A stretch of 64,000 nt of DNA. Source: Sphingobium sp. KCTC 72723. Lineage in GTDB: Bacteria > Pseudomonadota > Alphaproteobacteria > Sphingomonadales > Sphingomonadaceae. A model generated the notes under the pieces. It saw nothing but the letters and a program-made list of their open reading frames with translations. It was not told the DNA's origin and ran no database searches. Location: contig NZ_CP060388.1 of assembly GCF_014280435.1 (NCBI RefSeq), positions 3,938,001 to 4,002,000 on the forward strand, read 5' to 3'. The position numbers and the translations under genes were made by a program. Below, one piece after another: positions 17,341 to 26,850 of the stretch; positions within the stretch are counted from its first letter, which is position 1; every line of letters begins with the position of its first letter.

Positions 17341-19401
17341 GTGAATCATAAAATACTGGTGTTGCTCAACAACTTTCGGATCGGACTTTTAGTGTCGGTA
17401 GTATATCGCCCAGATATTGATGGACTTCGCGCAATTGCCGTGTTGTCTGTCGTCATGTTTCATACTGGCCTGGGGTCGTGGGTGCCCGGCGGTTTTGTCG
17501 GTGTTGACGTTTTTTTCGTCATTTCCGGCTATCTCATCTGCGCTATATTGACGCGCGAATTTGCCGATGGGCACTTTTCGATCGTCCGGTTCTACGAACG
17601 ACGCGTCCGACGGATCGTCCCAGCGCTTTATGCGATGATCGCCATTTCCTTTATTGTTTCCGCGATTATCCTTTTGCCATCAGAATTTGCAGAATTTTCA
17701 TCGAGCGTTCAGGCAACATTGCTGTTTGCCTCGAACATATTTTTCTTCCTAACGACAAATTACTTTGACGGCGGCAATACGCGACCTTTGCTGCACACGT
17801 GGTCATTGGCGGTGGAGGAGCAATTTTATATCTTCTTCCCAATTTACCTCTGGTTGATGTTTCGATTTTGCCCCAAGGGTCTCCACGCCAGCCTGCTCTT
17901 GCTTTTGTCCCTATCGTTCCTCCTGTGTATCTGGATTACCCAGACCCACCCCTCGATCGCATTCTACTTTCCTCATACGCGCGCTTGGGAACTGCTGGCA
18001 GGCGCAATGGTATCATTGGAAGTTGTGCCTACACCTAAGCGGAAACCAAGCAGAGACATTCTATCGCTGGTCGGCCTTACGGCCATTCTCGGGTCCTGCA
18101 TCGGATTTGATGATAAAATGAGTTTTCCTGGCTACTGGGCCGCAATCCCGGTTGCTGGAAGCGCTCTTCTACTGGCTGCCGGTCAGACTGGCACATCGCT
18201 CGCAGGCCGCTGGATTGCAAACAGGACTTTAGTGCTGGTTGGGTTGTGCTCCTATTCGATCTATCTTTGGCATTGGCCACTGATTGTCTTTGTCAAGCTT
18301 GTGCCCGAGGTCTCAGTCAGCCAAGGACGAATGTGGGGTCTTGTCGTTGTAGGGTTGTCCATCGGTATGGGCTATCTATCTTGGCGCTTTGTCGAGACCC
18401 CCTTTCGCTCGAAGACGCTTTTTTCTCCTCGAAGCGTTTTTACGCTGGGCGGGATCGGTGGGGCAGGATTGATCGTGCTGGCCAGCGCCGCGATCCTGTC
18501 GAATGGATGGTCAGCCCGGTTTGACGGGAAAACCAATCGGCTAGGGACTTTTCTAAACTATGACGACAGCCGATATTTTCGTCGCGGATCGTGTTTCTTG
18601 CCCAGCGGAGGCTTTGAGGCTTTCGACAAGAAGACATGTCTTGCCGCAACCTCCGCGGCAGCGCGGAAGAACGTACTGCTGCTGGGAGATAGCCATGCGG
18701 CGCATCTTTGGTATGGGTTGAACAGGCATGCGCAGGCCAATATCATGCAAGCGACAATCTCAGGGTGCCGTCCGGTCTATCCCGACAAAAGTGATACGTC
18801 GGCATGCGCGCGCATGATCGGTCGCATTTATAACGATGTTGTGGCTACGCATGCCGTCGACGCGGTGATATTAGCGGGAAGGTGGCAGAACGACGACATG
18901 GCGGGTTTTGAAGCAACCCTGCAGTGGGCAAGGCAGCGGCATGTCCCGATGGTCATTGTCGGACCGGTGCCGGAATATGATCAGGCGCTACCGCGGCTCC
19001 TTGCCTTCGCGCATGACCGCAAATCTCCAACACTGCCCCAAAGACACTTGATAGCGGCGAGATTTAAAGTGGACCAGAAGGTCGAAGCCCTCGCACGTCG
19101 ATATGATGTGTCGTTTGTTTCGCTGACGCGGGCGCTGTGTCCAACGTCCATTTGCCGTACTCAAATAGGAGATGTGCCGGTCCAGTTTGACTATGGGCAT
19201 TTGACATTTGCGGGCTCGGCCTATGTTGCCTTGAACATATCATCGCGTCTGAAGCCACTTTTGGAACAAAGCGCATTAGAGCAACGTCCTCCCTTGGCGA
19301 TATCTCATCGGCTGAAGGGTCTCTCATTGTCACCGGCTTGGTCACCCAAACTAAGCGCTAAAATACCCCCACCGGGAGGCGCTAAGCGGCTTGATCGATG
19401 A
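17341..19401 (+). CDS. OafA-type acyltransferase fused to SGNH domain
   Basis: A 686-residue protein. The N-terminal half is an acyltransferase-3 membrane domain (RPDIDGLRAIAVLSVVMFH, then GVDVFFVISGYLI and SFAVEEQ-like HTWSLAVEEQFY) with about ten helices. The C-terminal 250 residues form a periplasmic SGNH domain with LLLGDSHAAHLWYGL (catalytic Ser) and DYGHLTFAGSAY (block V). Such fusions O-acetylate lipopolysaccharide O-antigen or capsule. Base composition is clearly less GC-rich than the core genes, which supports transfer. The start is a GTG with AGAGG close by; a later start before VVYRPDIDG is possible. Confidence 0.9.
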   Translation: MNHKILVLLNNFRIGLLVSVVYRPDIDGLRAIAVLSVVMFHTGLGSWVPGGFVGVDVFFVISGYLICAILTREFADGHFSIVRFYERRVRRIVPALYAMIAISFIVSAIILLPSEFAEFSSSVQATLLFASNIFFFLTTNYFDGGNTRPLLHTWSLAVEEQFYIFFPIYLWLMFRFCPKGLHASLLLLLSLSFLLCIWITQTHPSIAFYFPHTRAWELLAGAMVSLEVVPTPKRKPSRDILSLVGLTAILGSCIGFDDKMSFPGYWAAIPVAGSALLLAAGQTGTSLAGRWIANRTLVLVGLCSYSIYLWHWPLIVFVKLVPEVSVSQGRMWGLVVVGLSIGMGYLSWRFVETPFRSKTLFSPRSVFTLGGIGGAGLIVLASAAILSNGWSARFDGKTNRLGTFLNYDDSRYFRRGSCFLPSGGFEAFDKKTCLAATSAAARKNVLLLGDSHAAHLWYGLNRHAQANIMQATISGCRPVYPDKSDTSACARMIGRIYNDVVATHAVDAVILAGRWQNDDMAGFEATLQWARQRHVPMVIVGPVPEYDQALPRLLAFAHDRKSPTLPQRHLIAARFKVDQKVEALARRYDVSFVSLTRALCPTSICRTQIGDVPVQFDYGHLTFAGSAYVALNISSRLKPLLEQSALEQRPPLAISHRLKGLSLSPAWSPKLSAKIPPPGGAKRLDR

Positions 19402-19500
19402 CGGCGCTGGCGGCGGCGCGACTATCTACCCAGTTGTAGGGGAGCAGATCATCGATCGGATCTGCGTCGCTGCGCAGGACGACAAACATGCCGATGATCA
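19382..19500 (-). pseudogene. Possible IS66 transposase C-terminal scrap
   Basis: On the minus strand a short frame ends with DPIDDLLPYNWV and a few more residues, resembling the RIDELLPWNW terminus of IS66 TnpC proteins. The part before it does not match, so at most a fragment remains. It overlaps the last 20 bp of the acyltransferase. Confidence 0.25.
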
Positions 19501-19668
19501 TCTTAAAGTCGGCAACATGGAGAATTTGCGAAAGATCGGAGAGTCTATAGAGGCGCGGGGCGGGGGCTACAGATAGCCCGTCAAATGTCGGCGCGGTCGA
19601 TTGTGTCGCACGTGGAATCCTTGGCACTTCCGCCAGCATAGGCGGTTGTTTAGCCAAGGAGAGCAATC

Positions 19669-19851
19669 ATGCCGGACAAGGTCGTGTCGATCGGGTTCCT
19701 GACAGAGCAGGACCTACGCAAGCTAGGCGACGGGTTCAGCCGCCACTTCCCTATCGAGAGCGACGATCATTTCGCCGACCTGATGGCTAAGCTCGACCAG
19801 ATTCCCTATCATCACAGCCCCAAGGCTCGCAGCAGCCAGACGCGACGGTAG
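19669..19851 (+). CDS. Small conserved hypothetical protein
   Basis: A 60-residue protein with AAGGAG before its ATG. The sequence MPDKVVSIGFLTEQDLRKLG then GFSRHFPIESDDHFADLM resembles a small sphingomonad-specific family of unknown role. Longer relatives would carry a variable tail, and here the end (KARSSQTRR) may be altered. It sits 200 bp before the IS21 element. Confidence 0.65.
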   Translation: MPDKVVSIGFLTEQDLRKLGDGFSRHFPIESDDHFADLMAKLDQIPYHHSPKARSSQTRR

Positions 19852-20169
19852 AGCGCGCTGGCGTATCTCTCGAAAGAACAGACAGAAATATTCGAGGATT
19901 TTCTGAATCCAAGTGACTGAGCCCGCAGGTCACCCCTTACCCATTACCCTGACTAGGGTCCCCTCCTGATTTTCTGACAGAAATGCGGTAGACCGTTCCC
20001 GCGCCTGATCGCAGTCACTTTACTTGTCGCAAATCTGCCATGCATCGAGTTGTTCGTTGTGGATCGGCGTGCAAAAAGGACCCGGTTAGCGGGGTGATCG
20101 GCGTCCAAAAGGGAACCACCATTCCGATGGTTTAGACAGCAGCCTGGTTTTTCAGGTGGCGAGATCGGG

Positions 20170-21684
20170 ATGTTGGTGGTGGAGACAGTTGTACGGATCA
20201 GGCGCGAGCACGCAGGTGGCAAGGCGATCAGGGAGATCGCGCGGGATCTGCGGCTGTCACGCAAGGTGGTGCGCAAGGCGATCAATGCTCTGGAAGGTGC
20301 GTTTGACTATCATCGCACGGTTCAGCCGCTGCCTCGGATCGGACCCTTTCAGGAGCAGCTCGATACGCTGCTGAGCGAGAACGAAGCGCGGCATCGGCGT
20401 GACCGGCTGCGGATGACGCGGATCTACGATCTGCTGCTGCGAGAAGGGTTCGAGGGTTCGTATGATGCAGTGCGGCGCTACGCCCGGCGCTGGGCGGATG
20501 GCCGACGCAAGGATCCCGGCGGCGACGTGCCCGCGTTCATTCCGCTGCTGTTCAAGCCGGGCGAGGCATACCAGTTCGACTGGAGCCACGAGGATGTAGA
20601 GATCGCAGGCAAGCCGATGCGCGTGAAGGTAGCGCACATGCGGCTATGCGCGTCGCGGGCCGTGTATGTGCGAGCCTATCCGCGTGAGACGCAAGAGATG
20701 GTGTTCGACGCCCATGCCCGCGGCTTTGCGTTCTTCGGCGGGGTGCCGTTGCGCGGCATCTACGACAACATGAAGACCGCGGTGACGACGGTCTTTGTTG
20801 GCAAGGAGCGCGTGTTCAACCGCCGGTTTTTGGTCATGGCCGATCATTATATGGTCGAGCCGACCGCCTGTTCGCCAGCGGCAGGCTGGGAGAAGGGGCA
20901 AGTCGAGAACCAGGTCCAGACGATCCGCGGCCGCTTTTTCCAGCCTCGGCTGAAGTTCGCCAGCATCGAGGAACTGAACGGGTGGCTTGAGGCAGAATGT
21001 CTGCGCTGGGCCGCGATGCACGCGCATCCCGAGCAAAAGGACATGACTGTCGCGCAGGCGCTGGAGGCCGAACGGCCCGTACTGCAACCGATGCTGTCGC
21101 CGTTCGACGGCTTTCACGAGACGAGCCACGCGGTCACCGGCACATGCCTGATCAGCTTTGACCGCAACCGCTATTCTGTGGCGGCGCGGACGGTGCGCCG
21201 TGCGGTTCAGGTGCGCGCCTATGCCGACCGGATCATAGTCCGCTTGGGGGACGAGATCGTCGCCGAACACCCGCGCTGCTTTGGGCGCGACCGCACGATT
21301 TACGATCCATGGCACTATCTGCCGGTGCTGGTGCACAAACCCGGCGCCCTGCGCAACGGCGCACCATTCCTTGACTGGGCGCTGCCACCAGCGCTGGCCC
21401 GGTTGCGGCGCAAGCTGGGCAGTGGGGACGAAGCCGATCGCCGTTTTGTCCGCGTGCTTGCTGCCATATCCACCGATGGGCTGGAGGCTGTCGAGGCCGC
21501 CATCGGCGAAGCGTTCGATACCGGCGCTGCCAGCGACGAGGTGATCCTCAATATTCTGGCGCGCCGCCGCGAACCGCCAGCAGATCAGCCAATGAGCGTG
21601 GTGGTCGACCTCAAGCTCAAGCATCCGCCCCGCGCCGATTGCGCGATCTATGATACGGTGCGAGGCCACAATGCAGCGGCATGA
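20170..21684 (+). CDS. istA: IS21-family transposase IstA
   Basis: A 504-residue transposase. It has an N-terminal HTH ([26 protein letters not shown]), then a DDE integrase core ([10 protein letters not shown] with the first Asp, [10 protein letters not shown] with the second, and the Glu in [13 protein letters not shown]), and a C-terminal beta-rich region. The length fits the family. The ATG at 20170 is in-frame with the whole conserved N-terminus. It overlaps istB by 14 bp. Confidence 0.93.
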   Translation: MLVVETVVRIRREHAGGKAIREIARDLRLSRKVVRKAINALEGAFDYHRTVQPLPRIGPFQEQLDTLLSENEARHRRDRLRMTRIYDLLLREGFEGSYDAVRRYARRWADGRRKDPGGDVPAFIPLLFKPGEAYQFDWSHEDVEIAGKPMRVKVAHMRLCASRAVYVRAYPRETQEMVFDAHARGFAFFGGVPLRGIYDNMKTAVTTVFVGKERVFNRRFLVMADHYMVEPTACSPAAGWEKGQVENQVQTIRGRFFQPRLKFASIEELNGWLEAECLRWAAMHAHPEQKDMTVAQALEAERPVLQPMLSPFDGFHETSHAVTGTCLISFDRNRYSVAARTVRRAVQVRAYADRIIVRLGDEIVAEHPRCFGRDRTIYDPWHYLPVLVHKPGALRNGAPFLDWALPPALARLRRKLGSGDEADRRFVRVLAAISTDGLEAVEAAIGEAFDTGAASDEVILNILARRREPPADQPMSVVVDLKLKHPPRADCAIYDTVRGHNAAA

Positions 21685-22399
21685 GATGATCGACGCCATG
21701 CGCGCGCTGGGCCTCAAGGGAATGGCCAGCGCGTTCGATGAGGCGGTAACCACTGGCGTGCAACGCCAGCGCACCACGCCCGAGATCCTGACCGATCTGC
21801 TGCGCGCCGAAGCCGCCCACCGTCACGCCGCCTCGATCCGCTACCGCATGAGTGCGGCCAAACTGCCGGTGATCAAGGATCTTGATGCGTTCGTGTTCGA
21901 CGGTACGCCTATCAACGAGGAACTGGTCCGCGCGCTGCACGCCGGATCATTCCTGCCCGGCAGGCGCAATATCGTACTGGTTGGCGGCACCGGAACCGGC
22001 AAGACTCACTTGGCAATCGCCATTGCCGCCAGCGTCGTGCGCGCAGGCGCCCGTGGCCGCTACTTTAACACCGTTGATCTGGTCACCCGGCTCGAGGATG
22101 AGGCGCGCATCGGCAAGGCCGGCGCACTCGCTGCCCAACTCAGCCGCATCGAACTCGTCGTGCTTGATGAACTGGGTTATCTGCCGTTTGCTCGCTCCGG
22201 CGGCCAGTTGCTGTTCCACCTGATGAGCAAACTCTACGAAAAGACCTCAGTGATCATCACCACCAACCTGGCATTCGGCGAATGGCCCACGGTGTTCGGC
22301 GATCCCAAAATGACCACCGCGTTGCTCGATCGCACCACCCACCATTGCGATATCATCGAGACCGGCAACGACAGCTGGCGCTTCAAACACCGCAACTGA
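21671..22399 (+). CDS. istB: IS21-family ATPase helper IstB
   Basis: A 242-residue AAA+ ATPase of the DnaC/IstB type starting [11 protein letters not shown]; an ATG 21 bases upstream is an alternative. Walker A is [11 protein letters not shown], Walker B is LVVLDELGY, and sensor 1 is ITTNLAF. It assembles on DNA and activates IstA for transposition. Downstream lie the conserved-loop hairpin and the right IS end. Confidence 0.93.
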   Translation: MQRHEMIDAMRALGLKGMASAFDEAVTTGVQRQRTTPEILTDLLRAEAAHRHAASIRYRMSAAKLPVIKDLDAFVFDGTPINEELVRALHAGSFLPGRRNIVLVGGTGTGKTHLAIAIAASVVRAGARGRYFNTVDLVTRLEDEARIGKAGALAAQLSRIELVVLDELGYLPFARSGGQLLFHLMSKLYEKTSVIITTNLAFGEWPTVFGDPKMTTALLDRTTHHCDIIETGNDSWRFKHRN

Positions 22400-22429
22400 C
22401 CCAGCCTCAAAAGCCCCCATAAAAATTGC

Positions 22430-22488
22430 TTCGCGCTGGCGCTGCCTCCGGTCGGGCTACGCCCTCCCTACGCCAGCGCCAGCGCGAA
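22430..22488 (+). repeat. 15-bp perfect hairpin with conserved loop, behind istB
   Basis: TTCGCGCTGGCGCTG (22430-22444) pairs with 22474-22488 around a 29-nt loop containing CGGTCGGGCTACGCCCTCCC. The loop equals that of the hairpin behind the IS3 orfB (9897-9957), in the same orientation relative to the transposase genes. The stems are unrelated in sequence. Confidence 0.85.
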
Positions 22489-22743
22489 ATCCGCGCCCGG
22501 CATCAACCCCAGCGCAACGCCGCAAGGTGGTTCCCTTTTGCACGCCGATAGTGGGTCCCGTTTGGACGCCGATTGACAATGGTAACCCGCAATCCTTGAC
22601 TTTGGATAGGCTTGGAAGGCGGGAGCCCGCCACGTTAAGCCAAGTGTCTGGCCCAAGTTGAACAGTGCCAGCGGAACACGCAGAGAACGTGAGCTAGTAA
22701 GTATCTGATATTGCTGGGCGTGGATTTGGTGGCAAAACCGGGT

Positions 22744-24505
22744 GTGCTAACAACATTTTGCCTGTGACTGGCGGCTTGGTTTATTTTTACGGGTGCAGGC
22801 AGTAACAACCTGCCTATGTATGTCGTCGAACGAGTCGCGCGCGGGCACCGCTATCTGTACCTGGTCGAGAGCGTGCGCGAGGGCAAAGCCGTCCGCCAGC
22901 GCACGATCAAGGCTCTGGGCCGTAAGGATGTGCTGGCCGCCAGTGGCGAACTCGACAGGCTGGCCGCCTCGATCGCACGTCACGCGGGACGCAGTGTCAT
23001 TCTGTCTGACATTGATGCAGGCCGGATCGCAGCCCGCCGGATAGGCGGTCCGCTGCTGTTCGGGCGCCTGTGGCAGCGGTTTGGCATCGATGCTGTAATG
23101 GAAGAGGTGCTGGAAGGCCGCCAGTTCGGCTTTGCCGTGGAGCGCGCCGTGTTTGTCGCCACACTGCACCGCCTGTTTGTCTCCGGCTCGGACCGAGCCT
23201 GCCTGGACTGGATGGAGAGCTACGCCATCGACGGCAGCGAGGATCTTGCCCTTCATCACTTCTATCGCGCCATGGCCTGGCTCGGCGAGGAGATCGAGGA
23301 GAAGACAGAAGGCGCATTGGCACCTCGCTGTGTGAAGGACGTGATCGAGGAGAAGCTGTTCGATCGCCGGCGGGACCTGTTCACTGATCTCAGCCTGGTG
23401 TTCATGGATACGACGTCGCTCTCGTTCTACGGTGCAGGCGGCGACACGCTGGGTCGGCGTGGTCATTCCAAGGACCACCGGCCCGAGCTTGCCCAGATGA
23501 TCCTGGCCGTGGTGATCGACGCCGAGGGGCGTCCGATCTGCACCGAGATGGTCCCGGGCAACACGGCCGACGTGAAGGTGCTCATGCCCATCGTCACGCG
23601 CCTGCGTACCCGCTTTGGGATAACCCGCTCGTGCGTCGTGGCCGACCGCGGCATGATCAGTGCCGGTACGATCGCCGCCCTTGAAGAGCTGGGGATGGAA
23701 TACATCCTGGGTGCGCGAGAGCGCACCAGCAACGTCATCCGCGATGTCGTGCTTGCCGACACTGCTCCGATGGTGCCCCTGGTCCTCGAGCGACAGGCAG
23801 GAGACACCCAGCTGTGGGTCAAGGAAGTGCGCGTTGGCAAAGGCGCAGATGCCCAGCGCTACGTCGTCACGCTCAACGAAGCTGAGGCAAGGAAGGACAA
23901 GGCCGACCGGCAAGCGATCATCGATGGCCTCCAAACCCAGCTGAAGAAGGGCGACAAGGCCCTGGTCGGTAACTCAGCCTATCGCCGCTATCTCAAGGCC
24001 AGCGGCAAGACCTTCGAGATCGACATGGGAAAGCTTGCCGACGAGGCGCGCTACGACGGCATCAGCGTGCTGCGCACCAATGCCCGGATCACCCCGCTGC
24101 AGGCCGTCATCCGCTACCGTGACCTGCTTCAGGTCGAGGCCCTGTTCCGGGTTGCCAAGGCGAGCTTCGATACCCGTCCCATCTTCCATCAGTCCGATGC
24201 CGCTATCCGCGGCCATGTGTTTGTCTCGTTCCTGGCCCTGACGCTGGCCAAGGAACTGACCCGCTTGTGTCAGGAAAAGGGCTTGCAGCCCGAATGGCAG
24301 CCGCTCCTCAACGATCTCGATCGCCTTCAGGAAGCCACCATCGAAAAGGACGGCAAGGTCATTACCACCCGCACCCACGTTTCGGGCCAGGTGGGGAATG
24401 TCTTCAAGGCAACCGGCATCGCGCTGCCGGCCAATATCAGCGAACTGCCGCCGCGAACCTGAGCCTCTGCAAGCTCAACCAAACCCAAAAATGTAGTGGT
24501 AACAC
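22744..24505 (+). mobile_element. IS1634-type insertion sequence
   Basis: An approximately 1.76-kb element around the transposase gene. Imperfect inverted ends GTGCTAACAACATTTT (from 22744) and the complement of the AAAATGTAGTGGTAACAC segment (to 24505) set the boundaries. They diverge by indels, so the limits are approximate and no target duplication was confirmed. Confidence 0.65.
22816..24462 (+). CDS. IS1634-family (IS4-like) transposase
   Basis: A 548-residue transposase with an intact frame. The DDE residues lie in VFMDTTSLSFYG (first Asp), CVVADRGMIS (second Asp) and LLQVEALFRVAKASFDTRPI (Glu, in the Y-(2)-R-(3)-E-(6)-K-like signature). HVFVSFLALTLAKEL at the C-terminus is typical of this group. 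The N-terminal MYVVERVARGHRYLYLVES and KALGRKDVL also fit. Confidence 0.9.
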   Translation: MYVVERVARGHRYLYLVESVREGKAVRQRTIKALGRKDVLAASGELDRLAASIARHAGRSVILSDIDAGRIAARRIGGPLLFGRLWQRFGIDAVMEEVLEGRQFGFAVERAVFVATLHRLFVSGSDRACLDWMESYAIDGSEDLALHHFYRAMAWLGEEIEEKTEGALAPRCVKDVIEEKLFDRRRDLFTDLSLVFMDTTSLSFYGAGGDTLGRRGHSKDHRPELAQMILAVVIDAEGRPICTEMVPGNTADVKVLMPIVTRLRTRFGITRSCVVADRGMISAGTIAALEELGMEYILGARERTSNVIRDVVLADTAPMVPLVLERQAGDTQLWVKEVRVGKGADAQRYVVTLNEAEARKDKADRQAIIDGLQTQLKKGDKALVGNSAYRRYLKASGKTFEIDMGKLADEARYDGISVLRTNARITPLQAVIRYRDLLQVEALFRVAKASFDTRPIFHQSDAAIRGHVFVSFLALTLAKELTRLCQEKGLQPEWQPLLNDLDRLQEATIEKDGKVITTRTHVSGQVGNVFKATGIALPANISELPPRT

Positions 24506-24746
24506 TCGCGCCGGTGCGTGCATGTCATTGAACAAAAATGCCTTTTCCAAAAGCACTGTTCAAGTTGGGTCTGGCGGCATTAAAAAACTATGTGGGCGTC
24601 ACGGTCTGCACCGCGCCGATAAGGCTACTAGCTGTCAGCCAAATTCGTCACCTATCCACCAGGGTCATTGTGCGTCTGGGCGAGGTGCTGCTTACCAGCC
24701 GATGCAACTTTGTTGTCTGGAGAAAGATATGGCGTGAATGTACCTT

Positions 24747-25793
24747 TCAGTCTCCGCGCAGTCCCTGCCGTAAAGCATCTATCAAAGTTGCATTGAAGGA
24801 TTTTGCGACCTGCGTTTCGGAGGCTACTCCGTCAAAGCCGTGAAATGCTCCAGGAACGACAACCAATTGTGTCGACACGTTGGCCGCGATCAGGCGCTGG
24901 GCATAGTCAATATCTTCATCGACGAAGAGGTCGATTGAACCCACGCCGATAAATGTCGGTGGCAGCCCTTTCAAATCTGCATAGCGTGCCGGAACAGCAA
25001 TCGACGGGACGTCCTTTGTCCCTGGCGTCTGGCCAAGAAATGACTCCCAGCCAAAGCGGTTCTGGTCCGCTGTCCACAGCAACGTTCCAACAGGTGCGGG
25101 TGGCGCGATGCCGGACCCTGTCCGATCGTCGAGCATGGGATAGATTAATGCCTGATAAGCCAGCGGAACTTCCCCGCGATCACGCGCCGTCAGCGCGAGC
25201 AGGGCGGCATGGCCGCCTCCTGCACTTCCTCCCATCACGCCAATACGGTTGCGATCAACACCCAGTTTTTCGGCATTGTCGTAAACCCATTTAAGCGCGC
25301 CGTAATTGTCCTCCATCGAACCGACATAGGTGGTTTCCGGTGCAAGGCGATAATCGACGGTAACGACCAGACAGTCCAGTTCTGCCGCCATTTTCTGCAT
25401 GTCGGAAATCAGGCCGACCGGCTCACCTGCAACAAAGCCGCCACCGTGCATGTGAATAATCGCCGGGCGCGATGCTCCGGCTACGGCGTTAATGGCATAA
25501 AGCGGGACAGCATAGCCTTGATGGCGGCTCTTTACGAAATGCTTTTCGAAAGCAGGACTGGCTGCTGCCGGACGCGCAAAAGCCTGCATCGCTGCGCGAC
25601 GGCCAGCCAGAGTTGCGCGAGACAATGGCGGTTGAACAGCCGCCATTTTGACCATTTGCAACGCGAAGGGCCGCAATTGCGGATGAACGAAGCTGACATC
25701 CGGACCGGCTGCCATGACGCCAGATGGCAATGCAGTAAATGCCAGCGCACTGGCACCTGCCACCCAGAGTTGTCGTCTTGTTAAGTCTGTCAT
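24747..25793 (-). CDS. Secreted alpha/beta hydrolase (HSL-type esterase)
   Basis: A 348-residue precursor with a Tat-like signal (LTRRQLWVAGASALAF). The hydrolase domain shows HMHGGGFVAG (oxyanion hole), GGSAGGGH (nucleophile Ser), an Asp in IDLFVDED and a His in GAFHGFD, the hormone-sensitive-lipase layout. The start at 25793 follows AGGAG at 5 bases; an ATG 3 bases upstream is equivalent. It is likely a periplasmic or cell-surface carboxylesterase with unknown substrate. It is flanked by IS1634 and a toxin-antitoxin pair. Confidence 0.88.
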   Translation of the reverse strand: MTDLTRRQLWVAGASALAFTALPSGVMAAGPDVSFVHPQLRPFALQMVKMAAVQPPLSRATLAGRRAAMQAFARPAAASPAFEKHFVKSRHQGYAVPLYAINAVAGASRPAIIHMHGGGFVAGEPVGLISDMQKMAAELDCLVVTVDYRLAPETTYVGSMEDNYGALKWVYDNAEKLGVDRNRIGVMGGSAGGGHAALLALTARDRGEVPLAYQALIYPMLDDRTGSGIAPPAPVGTLLWTADQNRFGWESFLGQTPGTKDVPSIAVPARYADLKGLPPTFIGVGSIDLFVDEDIDYAQRLIAANVSTQLVVVPGAFHGFDGVASETQVAKSFNATLIDALRQGLRGD

Positions 25794-25796
25794 CAT

Positions 25797-26128
25797 CTCT
25801 CCTGAGACTGAAACTAGCGAACGAGAGCCATAAGAAGGCAAAACGCTAAAAAACTATGGGATCATAGTTCTACGCTATACATCCGTGATGTGAGCTCATT
25901 CGTCCCATTTCTGCCTGACTACAAATCGGCGAATTATATAATCGCCCATTGGCATCACCTCCCTGCCGTTCTTGTGCTGTCTCGCTGGTTCTGCATCGGC
26001 ATATTGGCATCGATGCACGCGATATTTCGGCAATGACGGACTTGTGTGATGCTATTTTCGGGAGGGGGGCCACATTTTTTCTGTCATATGCAGAACGAGT
26101 TTGGCTTGCCCGCACCACATTTCAGATA
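25797..26128. other. AT-richer gap upstream of the esterase
   Basis: About 330 bp. A near-perfect dyad at 25928-25946 (GGCGA-A-TTATATAA-TCGCC) lies 135 bp upstream of the esterase start and could be an operator or promoter element. No gene was recognised. Confidence 0.4.
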
Positions 26129-26452
26129 TCAGGCGGCTTCGATGGCATGCGCTTCGAAAGCCACGCCCAAACGCTTGCGGACTGCGCCGAAAATCGCAGC
26201 GAGATTGTCCATGTTCGGGTTGCCTTGCGCTGACAGCATTCGGTGCAGGCTCTTGCTTGGTCGATTTGTTTCAGCCGCCAAGGCTTCAAATCCGACCGAT
26301 GCATTCACAAGATCACGAAGGATCAGACGCGCAACACGGGGGTCACCGTTAAGAAAAGCCGTCGCCGCCTCGTCGAGCATGGCCGCGGCAAAAGCAGGGT
26401 CGCGCACGCTGCGTTCCTTCACCGTTTCTTTGAAATCCCGCGTCAGTACCAT
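26129..26452 (-). CDS. Antitoxin of a RelE/HigB-type module (COG3636-like)
   Basis: A 107-residue DNA-binding antidote. LNGDPRVARLILRDLVNASVG and the HTH segment ETNRPSKSLHRMLSAQGNPN are typical of the COG3636 prophage-type antitoxins that follow COG3657 toxins. The gene starts 4 bp after the toxin stop. It should neutralise the toxin and autorepress the operon. Confidence 0.85.
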   Translation of the reverse strand: MVLTRDFKETVKERSVRDPAFAAAMLDEAATAFLNGDPRVARLILRDLVNASVGFEALAAETNRPSKSLHRMLSAQGNPNMDNLAAIFGAVRKRLGVAFEAHAIEAA

Positions 26453-26456
26453 CTTT

Positions 26457-26795
26457 CTATCCCTTGGCTTTCTTCGCAGCTGCCTTACGGCCCTTATACT
26501 CCGTCAACAGCACACTGGCACGATCGATATCGGCCTGTTGTCGCTTCTTCGTTCCCCCTACAAACAGGATGATCAGTTCATCTCCATCCTGTGAAAGATA
26601 AAGGCGATAGCCTGGTCCCCAATCGATCCGATATTCTCCCAACCCGCCGCCGATCCATTTGACGTTCGACAGATTGCCAAGCTCCAGCCTGACAATCGCC
26701 GTCGCCACCTTGGCCCCGGCCTGGGTGTCGAGATCATCGAACCATAAGCGGAACGGGCTGGAGCCGTCCTCGCGGATATACTCCTGTACGATCAA
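26457..26795 (-). CDS. RelE/ParE-superfamily toxin (COG3657-like)
   Basis: A 112-residue toxin with the family signatures SPFRLWFDDLD, KWIGGGLGEYRIDWGPGYRLYLS and ILFVGGTKKRQQADI. The invariant G-x-Y-R-x-Y segment is intact. It is expected to cleave mRNA or inhibit translation. The toxin-first gene order is as in higBA. It lies directly downstream of the integrase on the same strand, so it may help maintain the island. Confidence 0.88.
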   Translation of the reverse strand: MIVQEYIREDGSSPFRLWFDDLDTQAGAKVATAIVRLELGNLSNVKWIGGGLGEYRIDWGPGYRLYLSQDGDELIILFVGGTKKRQQADIDRASVLLTEYKGRKAAAKKAKG

Positions 26796-26850
26796 CTCAT
26801 GGCCTTTCCGGTAACGTATATGTTACCATTTGTCTAGTGGTCTTTGTCGC

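Larger units (their letters stand above)
20058..22579 (+). mobile_element. IS21-family insertion sequence
   Basis: A 2522-bp element bounded by TGT...ACA. Each end holds two copies of a terminal motif: GATCGGCGTGCAAAA and GATCGGCGTCCAAAA at the left, with the inverted equivalents near 22531-22579. istA and istB are intact. A conserved-loop hairpin lies behind istB. No target duplication was detected. Confidence 0.88.

Noticed and set aside
24538..24843. A 101-codon plus-strand frame beside the esterase
   Set aside because: It overlaps the 3' end of the esterase and its sequence is not protein-like.
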